Of a stretch of 33,926 nt of DNA, positions 6,505 to 13,619 are shown piece by piece; the stretch's first letter is position 1; each line of letters starts with the position of its first letter. A program made the translations under genes and the position numbers. The notes under the pieces were generated by a model that was not told the origin of the DNA, did no database searches, and saw nothing but the letters and a program-made list of their open reading frames with translations. Source of the stretch: a virus; the IMG/VR virus record IMGVR_UViG_3300044547_000271, positions 1 to 33,926 of that record; one strand, 5' to 3'.

Positions 6505-6761
6505 TGCCGTATATTAAATATGAAACAAGAGAAGAATTACAATTCAGACCACCACAAAATGCTGGTGAATTGAATTATGAATTGACTCGTATAGTACAAA
6601 TCTATTTGTATGGTGACTCTAACAGAGACTACCAAACAAGTTATCAACGATTCAATGATGCAATGGGTGCATTAGAGGGTTGTAAGTTAGAATTGTATCG
6701 TAGACTCATAGCACCGTATGAGGATGCAAAGATTGAAGAGAACGGTGATGTTTACAAATAA
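6504..6761 (+). CDS. Hypothetical protein
   Basis: This 85-residue protein is predicted to be mainly helical (AGELNYELTRIVQIYLYG, YQTSYQRFNDAMGALEGCKLELYRRLIAPYED). It resembles a conserved type of small phage protein in which two long helices pack together. No function is known. GGAGGATAAAG precedes the start by a few nt; the start overlaps the previous stop by 1 nt. Confidence 0.6.
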   Translation: MPYIKYETREELQFRPPQNAGELNYELTRIVQIYLYGDSNRDYQTSYQRFNDAMGALEGCKLELYRRLIAPYEDAKIEENGDVYK

Positions 6762-6777
6762 CTGAAAGGGAATTAGA

Positions 6778-7380
6778 ATGGAATACATTACAGACATTTA
6801 TGTCAACAACAATAGAGTAGCTACACATGCCCGCCTTCATACAGCTCAAGAAGATTACAATCAGTTCTTTGATGACTCTGATTTGTTTGATACGGTTGAG
6901 GCACGAGTAGAGCATCATGGAGTTATCACTGTTATCTCTGGTAAAGAACAGTTCGAAGCCTATGTACTAGGTGCTGAAAGAGCACACGCATGGAAGCCTA
7001 AGACTGATCCTGACTTAGACTTCTATGATGAGTATGCGTTGAAGCATGGTCAAGTTAAAGGCTATGTGGCAAGCAGAAACTTTAACACTGAGAAACCAGA
7101 AAAGACTATGATGGAAAAGATTCTTGATGCTTCTGCAGAGAAGAATAAAGATGCTATCAACCCATCACACTACAAGGATATCGTTCCAGGATATCAGTAC
7201 ATGGAGATGATGGTGTATATGCTTAAGGGTCTTGATGGTGTTGAGTCTCACTTACTAGGTCAGGTATATAAATACTTGATGAGATGCGGTAAGAAGGATG
7301 AGGAACTACAAGAGCTTAAGAAAGCTAAGTGGTATCTCGATGCTCTAGTTAAGTATCATGAGCAAGGAAAGGTAATCTAA
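6778..7380 (+). CDS. DUF3310 domain protein
   Basis: This 200-residue protein has a C-terminal DUF3310-type domain (about 125-195). It shows NPSHYK (128-133), a middle helix, KYLMRCGKK (165-173), then ELKKAKWYLDALV (179-191). This matches the family pattern NPxHY...KYxxRxxxK...KAxWYL. Members are sometimes called nucleotide-kinase-like, but the activity is not established. The N-terminal 120 residues are not recognised. AAAGGGAATTAG precedes the start. It overlaps the next gene by 1 nt. Confidence 0.75.
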   Translation: MEYITDIYVNNNRVATHARLHTAQEDYNQFFDDSDLFDTVEARVEHHGVITVISGKEQFEAYVLGAERAHAWKPKTDPDLDFYDEYALKHGQVKGYVASRNFNTEKPEKTMMEKILDASAEKNKDAINPSHYKDIVPGYQYMEMMVYMLKGLDGVESHLLGQVYKYLMRCGKKDEELQELKKAKWYLDALVKYHEQGKVI

Positions 7381-7526
7381 TGAGTGCATGGTTGATTATC
7401 CTAACAGGATTAATCTACCTGTATATCGCAGCTGAACAATCACTCCGAGGTAACATAGGTATGGGTATATGTTACTTCGGTTATGCTGTAGGTAACATTG
7501 GATTATACCTGATGGCAGTTAAATAA
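7380..7526 (+). CDS. Small two-span membrane protein
   Basis: This 48-residue frame begins in a TAATG junction with AAGGTAA upstream. It contains two hydrophobic stretches, about 3-18 (AWLIILTGLIYLYIAA) and 27-45 (GMGICYFGYAVGNIGLYLMA). A polar EQSLRGN turn separates them. This predicts a helical hairpin in the inner membrane. Function unknown; it could be a host-envelope effector or part of lysis control, but nothing proves either. Confidence 0.6.
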   Translation: MSAWLIILTGLIYLYIAAEQSLRGNIGMGICYFGYAVGNIGLYLMAVK

Positions 7527-7534
7527 GGAGTACT

Positions 7535-8131
7535 ATGATTAAGATAGGAAGCTTTACAGACAAACAAGGTGGTCGAGAATTAGTCTTTGATATCTTCAAG
7601 TGTGTAGTGGATGAGGTCTCTGATGTATATGAAACTTCTTCTGGTAAAGAGATGATTGAAATTAAAATCAATGGTCAGACATTTGTAGGTTCTTATGATG
7701 AAGAGGTACATGACTTCCTAACAGCTAATGAAGGCTCTGAGTCTTTTGTTATCCTTTGGCGTAGCCATAAGGGTGGTTATATGGTAGCATACAACTTCTC
7801 TTATTGGAAACAATATCAAGAAGGAGTATTACAATTAGCTGATGCACCAATAGTATCACCTGCTCCTACAACAGGAGAAGCCTTTGTATATATGTGGGTT
7901 AACTTAGAGACAGGAAGGAAGTATATAGGTTACCATGTAGGAACAGAAGATGATGGATACATTGGTAGTGGTGTTCAGTTTCTTCAGGAGTATAACAAAG
8001 GTAAAGATGGTTTTACAAGAACGATCTTAGCTAAAGGAACTCCTAAAGAGATGTACAAGCTAGAGACTATGTTACTATTATTGCTTGAAGATCATGAAGG
8101 GTATTATAACGTAGGGAATAACTTAAAATGA
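7535..8131 (+). CDS. GIY-YIG nuclease-domain protein with an unknown N-terminal domain
   Basis: This 198-residue protein has a C-terminal GIY-YIG-type domain (about 115-195). It shows FVYMWVN (117-123, the GIY strand), KYIGYH (129-134, the YIG strand), GYIGSG, and KLETMLL with Glu177 as the likely metal-binding acid. Such phage proteins are often free-standing homing endonucleases of the Seg type. The N-terminal 110 residues form a separate beta-rich domain of unknown type (IEIKINGQTFVGSYDEEVHDF), joined by a Pro-rich linker (APIVSPAPTTG). The start follows AAGGAG. It overlaps the next gene by 4 nt. Confidence 0.7.
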   Translation: MIKIGSFTDKQGGRELVFDIFKCVVDEVSDVYETSSGKEMIEIKINGQTFVGSYDEEVHDFLTANEGSESFVILWRSHKGGYMVAYNFSYWKQYQEGVLQLADAPIVSPAPTTGEAFVYMWVNLETGRKYIGYHVGTEDDGYIGSGVQFLQEYNKGKDGFTRTILAKGTPKEMYKLETMLLLLLEDHEGYYNVGNNLK

Positions 8132-8259
8132 CTATTGAGTTTGTTAAGTTACCTTGGCTTAAAGGCACACCGTTTTATTGGGGAGTAACGTACTACAATA
8201 ACGGTAACTCTTATGTTGGTTATAGAATTTTATGCTTAGGAATAAGGATATATAGATGA
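8128..8259 (+). CDS. Hypothetical small aromatic protein
   Basis: This 43-residue frame is bounded by ATGA overlaps on both sides. It is rich in Tyr, Trp and Gly, ends basic (LGIRIYR), and has a predicted beta-hairpin outline. GTAGGGAATAA precedes the start. No family is recognised. The paired overlaps are the main support. Confidence 0.5.
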   Translation: MTIEFVKLPWLKGTPFYWGVTYYNNGNSYVGYRILCLGIRIYR

Positions 8260-8507
8260 TTGAAGGACTAACAGCTAGGCAGATCATTGAGATGATAGCT
8301 AATGAATACTATGAGTTATCTCATGATAAGATTAAGCTTCAGAGAGATGACCATGTAAGATGGTGCAAGCAGTGGCTTGAGTTAAACCCTGTTATTGAAA
8401 CACCATTAGAACAAATAAGAAGATGGTGGCAATCAAAATGTAATGGGTTTTGTGGTGAGTATGAATGTAAAGAGAATCAAGCTAACTGTAAGAGGATTAA
8501 AAGATGA
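8256..8507 (+). CDS. Hypothetical protein with Cys-rich C-terminus
   Basis: This 83-residue protein has an N-terminal helical part (LTARQIIEMIANEYYEL). A Trp/Arg-rich middle follows (VRWCKQWLELNP, IRRWWQSKC). The C-terminus has Cys at 66, 71 and 78 (CGEYECKENQANCKR). The Cys spacing suggests a small metal-binding or disulfide knot. Function unknown. The site AAGGAT precedes the start. Confidence 0.55.
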   Translation: MIEGLTARQIIEMIANEYYELSHDKIKLQRDDHVRWCKQWLELNPVIETPLEQIRRWWQSKCNGFCGEYECKENQANCKRIKR

Positions 8508-8662
8508 TGACTAATTACATGACTAAAGATGAACTATGGGCTAGGGTGTTTGAGATGACTCAACGCTTACAATGGTTTGAAAGACACGCACCAATGACTT
8601 ATCAGGCTATGAAGAATCAATTTAGTTTACAACGAGAAAATGAAGGAAAGGAATTCGTGTGA
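8504..8662 (+). CDS. Hypothetical small helical protein
   Basis: This 52-residue frame overlaps its neighbours by 4 nt on each side. Its 3' end carries the ribosome binding site and GTG start of the next gene. The product is one long helical stretch (KDELWARVFEMTQRLQWFERH) plus a basic tail. AAGAGGATTAAAAG precedes the start. No family is recognised. Confidence 0.5.
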   Translation: MMTNYMTKDELWARVFEMTQRLQWFERHAPMTYQAMKNQFSLQRENEGKEFV

Positions 8663-8859
8663 TTAAAAATAGGTACACATTTACTTGTGAAAGAGTTGAT
8701 GATGAAAACTATAATGAAGAAAGTCGTATTGAAGTAAGGTATAATGACTTGACTTATTTACCAAATGTTGTTATTGCATTCGAAGAGTTCTTAAAAGGTG
8801 CTGGCTTTCATTTCGGTAATAGGCATTTAGAATTAATAGAGGAAGAAAACAATGATTAA
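8659..8859 (+). CDS. Hypothetical protein with GTG start
   Basis: This 66-residue protein is translated from GTG, with AAGGAAAGGAA upstream and a 4-nt overlap with the previous stop. It has a beta-rich N-terminus (RYTFTCERVDDENY, then SRIEVRYNDLTYLPNVVIAFEEFLKGAGF). A C-terminal acidic tail, EEENND, overlaps the next gene. The pattern of one strand pair followed by a helix and FLKGAGF recurs in small phage proteins of unknown role. Confidence 0.6.
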   Translation: MIKNRYTFTCERVDDENYNEESRIEVRYNDLTYLPNVVIAFEEFLKGAGFHFGNRHLELIEEENND

Positions 8860-9148
8860 TCAACATGATTTAAATGATATGGATTATCAAGAGCTTATTA
8901 AGCAGTACTCTAATGATTATAATACTGATGGTCTTATTTATTATATGGGTCTTGCAGCTGAAGCTGGAGAAGTTCTTAATGATAAAGTTAAATCACTTAA
9001 AGATGGTAAGATATTTAGTAAGGATGAAATTGCTAGTGAGTTAGGTGATGTTCTATATTATGTAACTTCTATTGCTAGTATTAACGGTATTAGTCTTAAT
9101 CACTGCTATGAATCTAATCTTAACAAGATTAAATCGAGAGCAAAGTGA
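8852..9148 (+). CDS. MazG-like nucleotide pyrophosphohydrolase
   Basis: This 98-residue protein matches a single MazG-type domain. Such enzymes hydrolyse nucleoside triphosphates, removing aberrant dNTPs or adjusting alarmone or nucleotide pools. The metal-binding helix pair is clear: LAAEAGEV with Glu37 and Glu40, and SELGDVLYYV with Glu63 and Asp66. GISL follows, as is usual. Full family length for a phage MazG. The ribosome binding site is GAGGAAG. It sits directly before a dCMP-deaminase-like gene, consistent with a nucleotide-pool module. Confidence 0.88.
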   Translation: MINQHDLNDMDYQELIKQYSNDYNTDGLIYYMGLAAEAGEVLNDKVKSLKDGKIFSKDEIASELGDVLYYVTSIASINGISLNHCYESNLNKIKSRAK

Positions 9149-9333
9149 TTTACAAAGATCCATATAGCAAACTTACTGTAATGATTAACCAAAGGATAGA
9201 CTGGTTTATTAAGACAGGAGAGATACATAACTTTATGATTATGATGTCGCTACTTTACGAAAGGAATCTGATTGAACAACAATACTTATCTAGAAATAGC
9301 GGAACGTATAGCACAGGAATCAAAAGCAAATAA
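9145..9333 (+). CDS. Hypothetical small protein with GTG start
   Basis: This 62-residue frame begins GTG in a 4-nt overlap with the MazG-like gene. It runs 62 nt into the deaminase gene. It fills a 120-nt gap and carries the ribosome binding site of the deaminase. The product is helical and hydrophobic in the middle (FMIMMSLLYERNL). Only a weak site (GAGAG) precedes its start. The alternative is an untranslated spacer. Confidence 0.45.
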   Translation: MIYKDPYSKLTVMINQRIDWFIKTGEIHNFMIMMSLLYERNLIEQQYLSRNSGTYSTGIKSK

Positions 9334-9724
9334 GCTTAAGGTCGGTTGTGTCTTAGTTAAGAATGGTAATATCATTTCATTCTCTTATAATGGCACACCA
9401 CCTGGCAGCGATAATACCTGTGAGGATGAACACAACCATACTCACCCAGAGGTTATCCATGCTGAGTCTATGGCTATTACTAAGGCTGCTAAGGCAGGTA
9501 TCTCCACAAGAGATTCTATTGCTTACGTAACACACCAACCATGTATTGATTGTGCAAAGCTTTTGTACCAAGCTGGTATTAAAGAAGTGTACTTCCGTAA
9601 TGGGTATAAGTCTAACCAAGGAACAGACTTCCTTATCAATCAAGGGGTTAATGTAGTCTTCATTGCTGATTGGAATAAGGACTCTAGCCCTGCTCTAAAG
9701 GAATCCTCAATATGGAAGTCTTAA
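9272..9724 (+). CDS. Deoxycytidylate deaminase family protein
   Basis: This 150-residue protein is predicted to deaminate dCMP to dUMP, feeding dTMP synthesis. The zinc site is complete: HAE with His63 and Glu65, and PCIDC with Cys91 and Cys94. The N-terminal part (KVGCVLVKNGNIISFSYNG) is also typical. The next in-frame Met is near residue 67, inside the catalytic site. Translation must therefore start at TTG 9272, which has AAGGA 6 nt upstream. It overlaps the previous frame by 62 nt. The host may supply thymidylate synthase; none is seen here. Confidence 0.85.
   Translation: MNNNTYLEIAERIAQESKANKLKVGCVLVKNGNIISFSYNGTPPGSDNTCEDEHNHTHPEVIHAESMAITKAAKAGISTRDSIAYVTHQPCIDCAKLLYQAGIKEVYFRNGYKSNQGTDFLINQGVNVVFIADWNKDSSPALKESSIWKS
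9685..9703 (+). promoter_or_regulatory. Repeated motif, copy B: candidate phage promoter
   Basis: TAGCCCTGCTCTAAAGGAA differs at one base from the 19-bp copy at 19402-19420, and shares GCTCTAA-R-GGAATCC with the copy at 4503-4517. It lies inside the end of the deaminase gene, 8 nt before the ATG at 9712, so it also supplies that gene's ribosome binding site. Confidence 0.45.
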
Positions 9725-9897
9725 TTGTTGCACTAGTTGCAGCAGCAATATACATCACCTACTTACTTAACAAGATTGATAAACAAAGAATACAATTAGT
9801 TGTGGCTCATCATATGATACAAGCCATGGCTAAAGACTTAGAAGAACTAGGTCATTCAACTATCGTGTTAGGAAGATTAAATGAAACAAGCCATTGA
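9712..9897 (+). CDS. Small membrane-anchored coiled-coil-like protein
   Basis: This 61-residue protein has an N-terminal membrane span (residues 2-19, EVLIVALVAAAIYITYLL). A charged helical part follows (KIDKQRIQLVVAHHMIQAMAKDLEEL). The shape recalls small inner-membrane spanin subunits, but there is no partner lipoprotein or lysis gene nearby, so function stays open. The start lies 13 nt before the end of the deaminase gene. Confidence 0.6.
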   Translation: MEVLIVALVAAAIYITYLLNKIDKQRIQLVVAHHMIQAMAKDLEELGHSTIVLGRLNETSH

Positions 9898-10444
9898 TAA
9901 ATGGACTGACAACACAACTAAACTTAGAATATCAGTGCACTGTTTATCTGATATGGAAGAGGATGTTAAGTTATTCTTCCGATTAGTCTTAGAAGATTAT
10001 TGTAAACGCTACGAGGTAACTAACAAACACCCTAAGGCTCGCATTAATATTTCATTCATCGTATCACCACAGTTTACTCAAATAGATTCGTGCTCATGGT
10101 CTGATGAAGAGGAGTTAATGCAAATACAATTCTGGGATGTACTAGCTTCTACACATACAGAAGATATGTATGCACAAACAAAGTTCTTTGAGATTATCTC
10201 TCATGAATTTACTCATGCATGCCAATTCCTTACTGAAAGAAAACTACCTACAACTAAAATGTTTAGGGGTAAGAACTCAGGACTGTATGTTACTTCATAC
10301 GATACAGCAGCTAATAACGATGATTATATGTTTGCTCCTCATGAAGTAGAAGCTCGTGTAATGGAGATGCATTACTTCACTAAGTTCGGTTATTTATTTG
10401 GGGACACTACCCAGCATGAAATCGCTTTACAAACAAGTAACTAA
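9881..10444 (+). CDS. HExxH zinc metallopeptidase-like protein
   Basis: This 187-residue protein has a clear zinc-peptidase signature, ISHEFTHACQF, with His108, Glu109 and His112. An acidic segment 40-45 residues on (FAPHEVEARVMEMHYF, Glu155 or Glu157) could give the third ligand. The sequence before the motif is strand-helix and has no signal peptide, so the enzyme would act in the cytoplasm or in an assembling particle. Substrate unknown. The Glu-containing helix after the motif fits gluzincin or SprT-like enzymes, but I cannot place the family. It overlaps its neighbours by 17 and 29 nt. Confidence 0.65.
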   Translation: MKQAIDKWTDNTTKLRISVHCLSDMEEDVKLFFRLVLEDYCKRYEVTNKHPKARINISFIVSPQFTQIDSCSWSDEEELMQIQFWDVLASTHTEDMYAQTKFFEIISHEFTHACQFLTERKLPTTKMFRGKNSGLYVTSYDTAANNDDYMFAPHEVEARVMEMHYFTKFGYLFGDTTQHEIALQTSN

Positions 10445-10622
10445 TGCTCATGGCACAGTAATAGTTCTATTTGAGTTTCACTCAGATGGTTCTACTTACT
10501 GGCTCATGGAAGGAAAGAAAAGAACGCTTGAACCCTACGGTCAGCTAGATAAAGCAGGTATTGAAGACCTGTTTACTAAGCTTAAGGACTGGGCGGGATA
10601 TACTAAGGATAAACCTAAATGA
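10416..10622 (+). CDS. Hypothetical protein before the DNA polymerase gene
   Basis: ATG 10416 is taken as start; a TTG at 10398 is an in-frame alternative. Neither has a good ribosome binding site, so coupling to the upstream gene (29-nt overlap) is likely. The 68-residue product has two beta strands (TVIVLFEFHSDGSTYWLMEGKKR) and a C-terminal helix (AGIEDLFTKLKDWAG). Its stop overlaps the polymerase start as ATGA. No family is recognised. Confidence 0.55.
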   Translation: MKSLYKQVTNAHGTVIVLFEFHSDGSTYWLMEGKKRTLEPYGQLDKAGIEDLFTKLKDWAGYTKDKPK

Positions 10623-12454
10623 AACTCGTATTCGATATTGAGGCAAATGGCTTACAGCCTAGCGTCTCTAAGGTGTGGTGTTTGGTTGCTATTAATCCAG
10701 ATACCAATGAACAATTTATTTACTCGGACTATGATCCAGATTACCCCTCTCTAGAAGAGGGTTTAAAATTCCTTAGCACAGCTAGGGTATTAGCTGGTCA
10801 TAATATTTGTGGATATGACTTACCTGTTCTCAAACAATTATTTAATTGGGAACCATCTAGCACTACTAAGTGCTGGGATACATGGGTAATGTCGCAAACA
10901 ATTCAATACAAAAGAAAACATAAGCATGGTCTTGAAGGATGGGGTGCTGCTCTTAGCTTCCCTAAGATAGAGTTCAATGACTTCTCTCAGTATACTAGAC
11001 AGATGCTTACATACTGTATTCGTGACGTAGAATTAAACGTTATGGTATACAACAAGCTTAAAGAAGATGCTCTTAAGCTTAGTAAGATTAACCCTATGTT
11101 TCTTAAGGGCTTAGAAGTTGAGATGGAGTTCTCTCGTATTGAAGCTGAGATGAGAAACAAAGGTTGGGTATTTGATTTACAGAAAGCTTATAACATTAGA
11201 GATGAGATTGCTGCTCGTATGACTCACATTGAACAAACAATGGAGCCTAAGATTGGTATGAGAACTCTTAAGCTAGATAAGCCTGAAGAATTTAAGTCTC
11301 CTAAGTGGCGTAAAGATGGTTGTTACGCTGTTCAGACTGCTAAGTACTTTGATATCGAGGTAGAACGAGGTAAGGAAGACAGACCTATTGAGGGTGACTA
11401 CTGTCGTGTAGAGTTTGCTCAAGCTTCTTTAGGTTCACTAGAGATTGTTAAAGACTATTTGTATTCTATTGGTTGGGTTCCTGATGAATGGAACGTAGAA
11501 AGAATCAATGGTAAGTTTGTTAACAAGTCTCCTAAGCTAACTGAATCTTCATTAGAACCCTTAGGTGATGACGGTCTTATGCTCTCTGAATACTTATCTA
11601 TTCGTAATAGGAAGTCTGTATTAGAAGGATGGATCGAACAAGTAGAACAAGGCGATAATAGACTACATGGCAAGGTCTGGACAGTAGGTACTCCTACATT
11701 CAGATGTCGTCATGAAGTAATTGCTAACTTACCTTCTGTTGGTACACCTTACGGAGAAGAACTACGATCATTACTTATCTGCGAAGATGGTATGTCTATT
11801 GTAGGTGCTGACTCTGCTGGTAACCAGATGAGAGGTCTATGTCATTATATCGGTAACGAGGAATTTACTAATGAAGTTATTAACGGAGATGTACACCAAC
11901 GAAACGCTGATGTATTGGGTGTATCCAGAAAGATTGCTAAACCTTTCTTGTATGCTTATTTGTTTGGTGCTGGTGCTGGTAAGATTGGTTTAATATTAAC
12001 AGGAAAGAGAGACACAAAAGTTGGACAAGCCGCAGATGAAAAATTCAAAGCATCAATTCCAGGATTGGGAGAACTCAAGAGCAAACTTAGTGCTCAATAT
12101 AACAGCACAGCTAATAGGTTTGGTAGCGAGAACGCTTATATTCGTGGTCTTGATGGTCGTATTGTCTTTGTTAATTCTGAACATCAAGTTCTTAATTACT
12201 TGCTACAAACTGCTGAAGGTATTACCTGTAAAGCAGCTATGGTATACGCAAGGGACAAGATCAAAGAAGCAGGGATACATGCCTACCCAATTATACACTA
12301 TCATGACGAGATGGCTTGGGTATGCCAAGACAGAGATGCAGAGATTGTTAAAGATATCTGTGTAAAAGCCTTTGAAGAAGCTCCTAAGTGGTTCGGAGTT
12401 ACTTGTATGGGTGGTGATGGTAAGATAGGTAAGAACTATGCGGAGGTACACTAA
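10619..12454 (+). CDS. DNA polymerase, family A (T7-like)
   Basis: This is the phage replicative polymerase. The N-terminal 3'-5' proofreading exonuclease is present: FDIEANG with Asp6 and Glu8, AGHNICGYDLPVL, YCIRDVELN. The polymerase domain has motif A GADSAGNQMR (Asp398) and an O-helix SRKIAKPFLYAYLFGAG with Arg437, Lys441 and Tyr445. Motif C is YHDEM (Asp563). The O-helix spacing equals that of T7 Arg518/Lys522/Tyr526. At 611 residues it is about 90 shorter than T7 polymerase, probably because the thioredoxin-binding insertion is missing (inference). It is coupled by 4-nt and 1-nt overlaps to its neighbours. Confidence 0.95.
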   Translation: MKLVFDIEANGLQPSVSKVWCLVAINPDTNEQFIYSDYDPDYPSLEEGLKFLSTARVLAGHNICGYDLPVLKQLFNWEPSSTTKCWDTWVMSQTIQYKRKHKHGLEGWGAALSFPKIEFNDFSQYTRQMLTYCIRDVELNVMVYNKLKEDALKLSKINPMFLKGLEVEMEFSRIEAEMRNKGWVFDLQKAYNIRDEIAARMTHIEQTMEPKIGMRTLKLDKPEEFKSPKWRKDGCYAVQTAKYFDIEVERGKEDRPIEGDYCRVEFAQASLGSLEIVKDYLYSIGWVPDEWNVERINGKFVNKSPKLTESSLEPLGDDGLMLSEYLSIRNRKSVLEGWIEQVEQGDNRLHGKVWTVGTPTFRCRHEVIANLPSVGTPYGEELRSLLICEDGMSIVGADSAGNQMRGLCHYIGNEEFTNEVINGDVHQRNADVLGVSRKIAKPFLYAYLFGAGAGKIGLILTGKRDTKVGQAADEKFKASIPGLGELKSKLSAQYNSTANRFGSENAYIRGLDGRIVFVNSEHQVLNYLLQTAEGITCKAAMVYARDKIKEAGIHAYPIIHYHDEMAWVCQDRDAEIVKDICVKAFEEAPKWFGVTCMGGDGKIGKNYAEVH

Positions 12455-13296
12455 TGAAAGCATTGATTGATGCTGATAGTATCATCTATACTATAGCCTT
12501 TGTAGAGAAGTCTAAGACTAGATGCAAGAAAGCTTTTGATGATAAGCTTAAAGAGATTATTAACAACTTAGAAGCTGATGTTGGTTTAGTCTATATCAAA
12601 GGTAAAAATAACTTTAGATACGAAGTAGATCCTGATTATAAAGGACATCGTAAACAAGCATTCGAGGAAGACGTTAAAGAACGTATCGATATGCTATACG
12701 AGTATGCCAATGAACACGCTATCAAGTCTGATGGTGGTGAAGCAGATGACTACGTATTTATAGGAGCAATGGATTGTATTGCTGAAGAAGAACCATACAT
12801 TGTTTGTTGTATAGATAAAGACTTACAACAGATTCCTGGCTGGCAATACAACTACCGTACAGGAACTCTTGTAGAGATTACTCCTGAGTTTGCTTATCGT
12901 TTTACTATGAAACAATTCCTTACAGGCGATGCTACAGATAACATCAAAGGTATTGCTAAGATAGGACCTAAGACTGCTGATAAGCTACTTGATAATGTAC
13001 CTATGGAACAACTATGGGATACTGTTATTAAGACTTGGGAAGAGAAGTTACCACGTAATGAATGGAAAGAACCTTTCGTTAAGTGTGCTAACAATATTTA
13101 TATTCGTAGGTTATTAGAAGATTTAAGACCTAAAACATTTGAAGAATTAGAGGAAGATTTTAGATGGATACAGGACACTGGCTCTGGAGAGGAGACACCT
13201 TCGACGTCTCAAGATACTGTGGATTCGTCTACATCGTCAGATGCACTCACCCCGATGAACGAAGACTTTACATCGGAAGAAAGTTCTTCCACATAA
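12454..13296 (+). CDS. 5'-3' exonuclease (T7 gp6 / FEN-like)
   Basis: This 280-residue enzyme would remove RNA primers and degrade host DNA to nucleotides. The metal-binding acids are visible: LIDADSI (Asp6, Asp8), GGEADDY (Glu96, Asp98, Asp99), DKDLQQIPG (Asp121, Asp123) and GDATDN (Asp159, Asp162). The last is followed by the helix-hairpin motif IKGIAKIGPKTADKLL. The family core ends near residue 235. The last 44 residues are a Ser/Thr/Asp/Glu-rich tail whose DNA is also read, in the -1 frame, as the start of the GIY-YIG gene. The tail therefore looks overprinted rather than functional. Confidence 0.92.
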   Translation: MKALIDADSIIYTIAFVEKSKTRCKKAFDDKLKEIINNLEADVGLVYIKGKNNFRYEVDPDYKGHRKQAFEEDVKERIDMLYEYANEHAIKSDGGEADDYVFIGAMDCIAEEEPYIVCCIDKDLQQIPGWQYNYRTGTLVEITPEFAYRFTMKQFLTGDATDNIKGIAKIGPKTADKLLDNVPMEQLWDTVIKTWEEKLPRNEWKEPFVKCANNIYIRRLLEDLRPKTFEELEEDFRWIQDTGSGEETPSTSQDTVDSSTSSDALTPMNEDFTSEESSST

Positions 13297-13619
13297 ACTT
13301 TGGTAAGAAAAGAAAACAAAAGGAAGGTCCTTGGAGGAAGTATTTAACTAGCTCTGCTAATGTTAAAGATGCTATCAAGAAATATGGTAAAGAATATTTT
13401 GAATTCCATATTGTAAGTATCTACGAGACAAGAGCAGGAGTAGTTAATGCTGAGGTACAACTTCAATGGCATGCTAATGTATTACATTCTGAATACGAAG
13501 AAGGAAAGAATAAGTATTGGAATGGTAATATAGGAGCTATTAAATTTATCGCTAAAGAAAAGGTAGAGAAGTTTGCTACAGACTTTATTGATAGAATAGA
13601 TAAGGAACAATTTGAATGA
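13164..13619 (+). CDS. GIY-YIG family endonuclease, overlapping the exonuclease gene
   Basis: This 151-residue protein has the GIY-YIG strands FVYIV (21-25) and LYIGRK (35-40). A basic segment and a helix follow (KYGKEYFEFHIVSIYE), then NAEVQLQW with Glu97 as the likely catalytic acid. It is a stand-alone nuclease domain. Phage proteins of this kind are homing endonucleases or act in recombination. It occupies the place between exonuclease and primase-helicase genes. The start is supported by AGAGGAAG 7 nt upstream of ATG 13164. The first 132 nt lie inside the exonuclease gene in another frame. No slippery heptamer is evident, so separate initiation is favoured over a frameshift fusion. Confidence 0.75.
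   Translation: MDTGHWLWRGDTFDVSRYCGFVYIVRCTHPDERRLYIGRKFFHINFGKKRKQKEGPWRKYLTSSANVKDAIKKYGKEYFEFHIVSIYETRAGVVNAEVQLQWHANVLHSEYEEGKNKYWNGNIGAIKFIAKEKVEKFATDFIDRIDKEQFE

Noticed and set aside
12021-12365. Open frame of 114 codons inside the DNA polymerase gene
   Set aside because: It is in another frame over the conserved O-helix and motif C region, with no start signal. The product is low-complexity and hydrophobic, as expected for a shadow.
13140-13170. Programmed -1 frameshift joining exonuclease and GIY-YIG nuclease
   Set aside because: No slippery heptamer of the X-XXY-YYZ type is seen, and the nuclease has its own ribosome binding site 7 nt before ATG.
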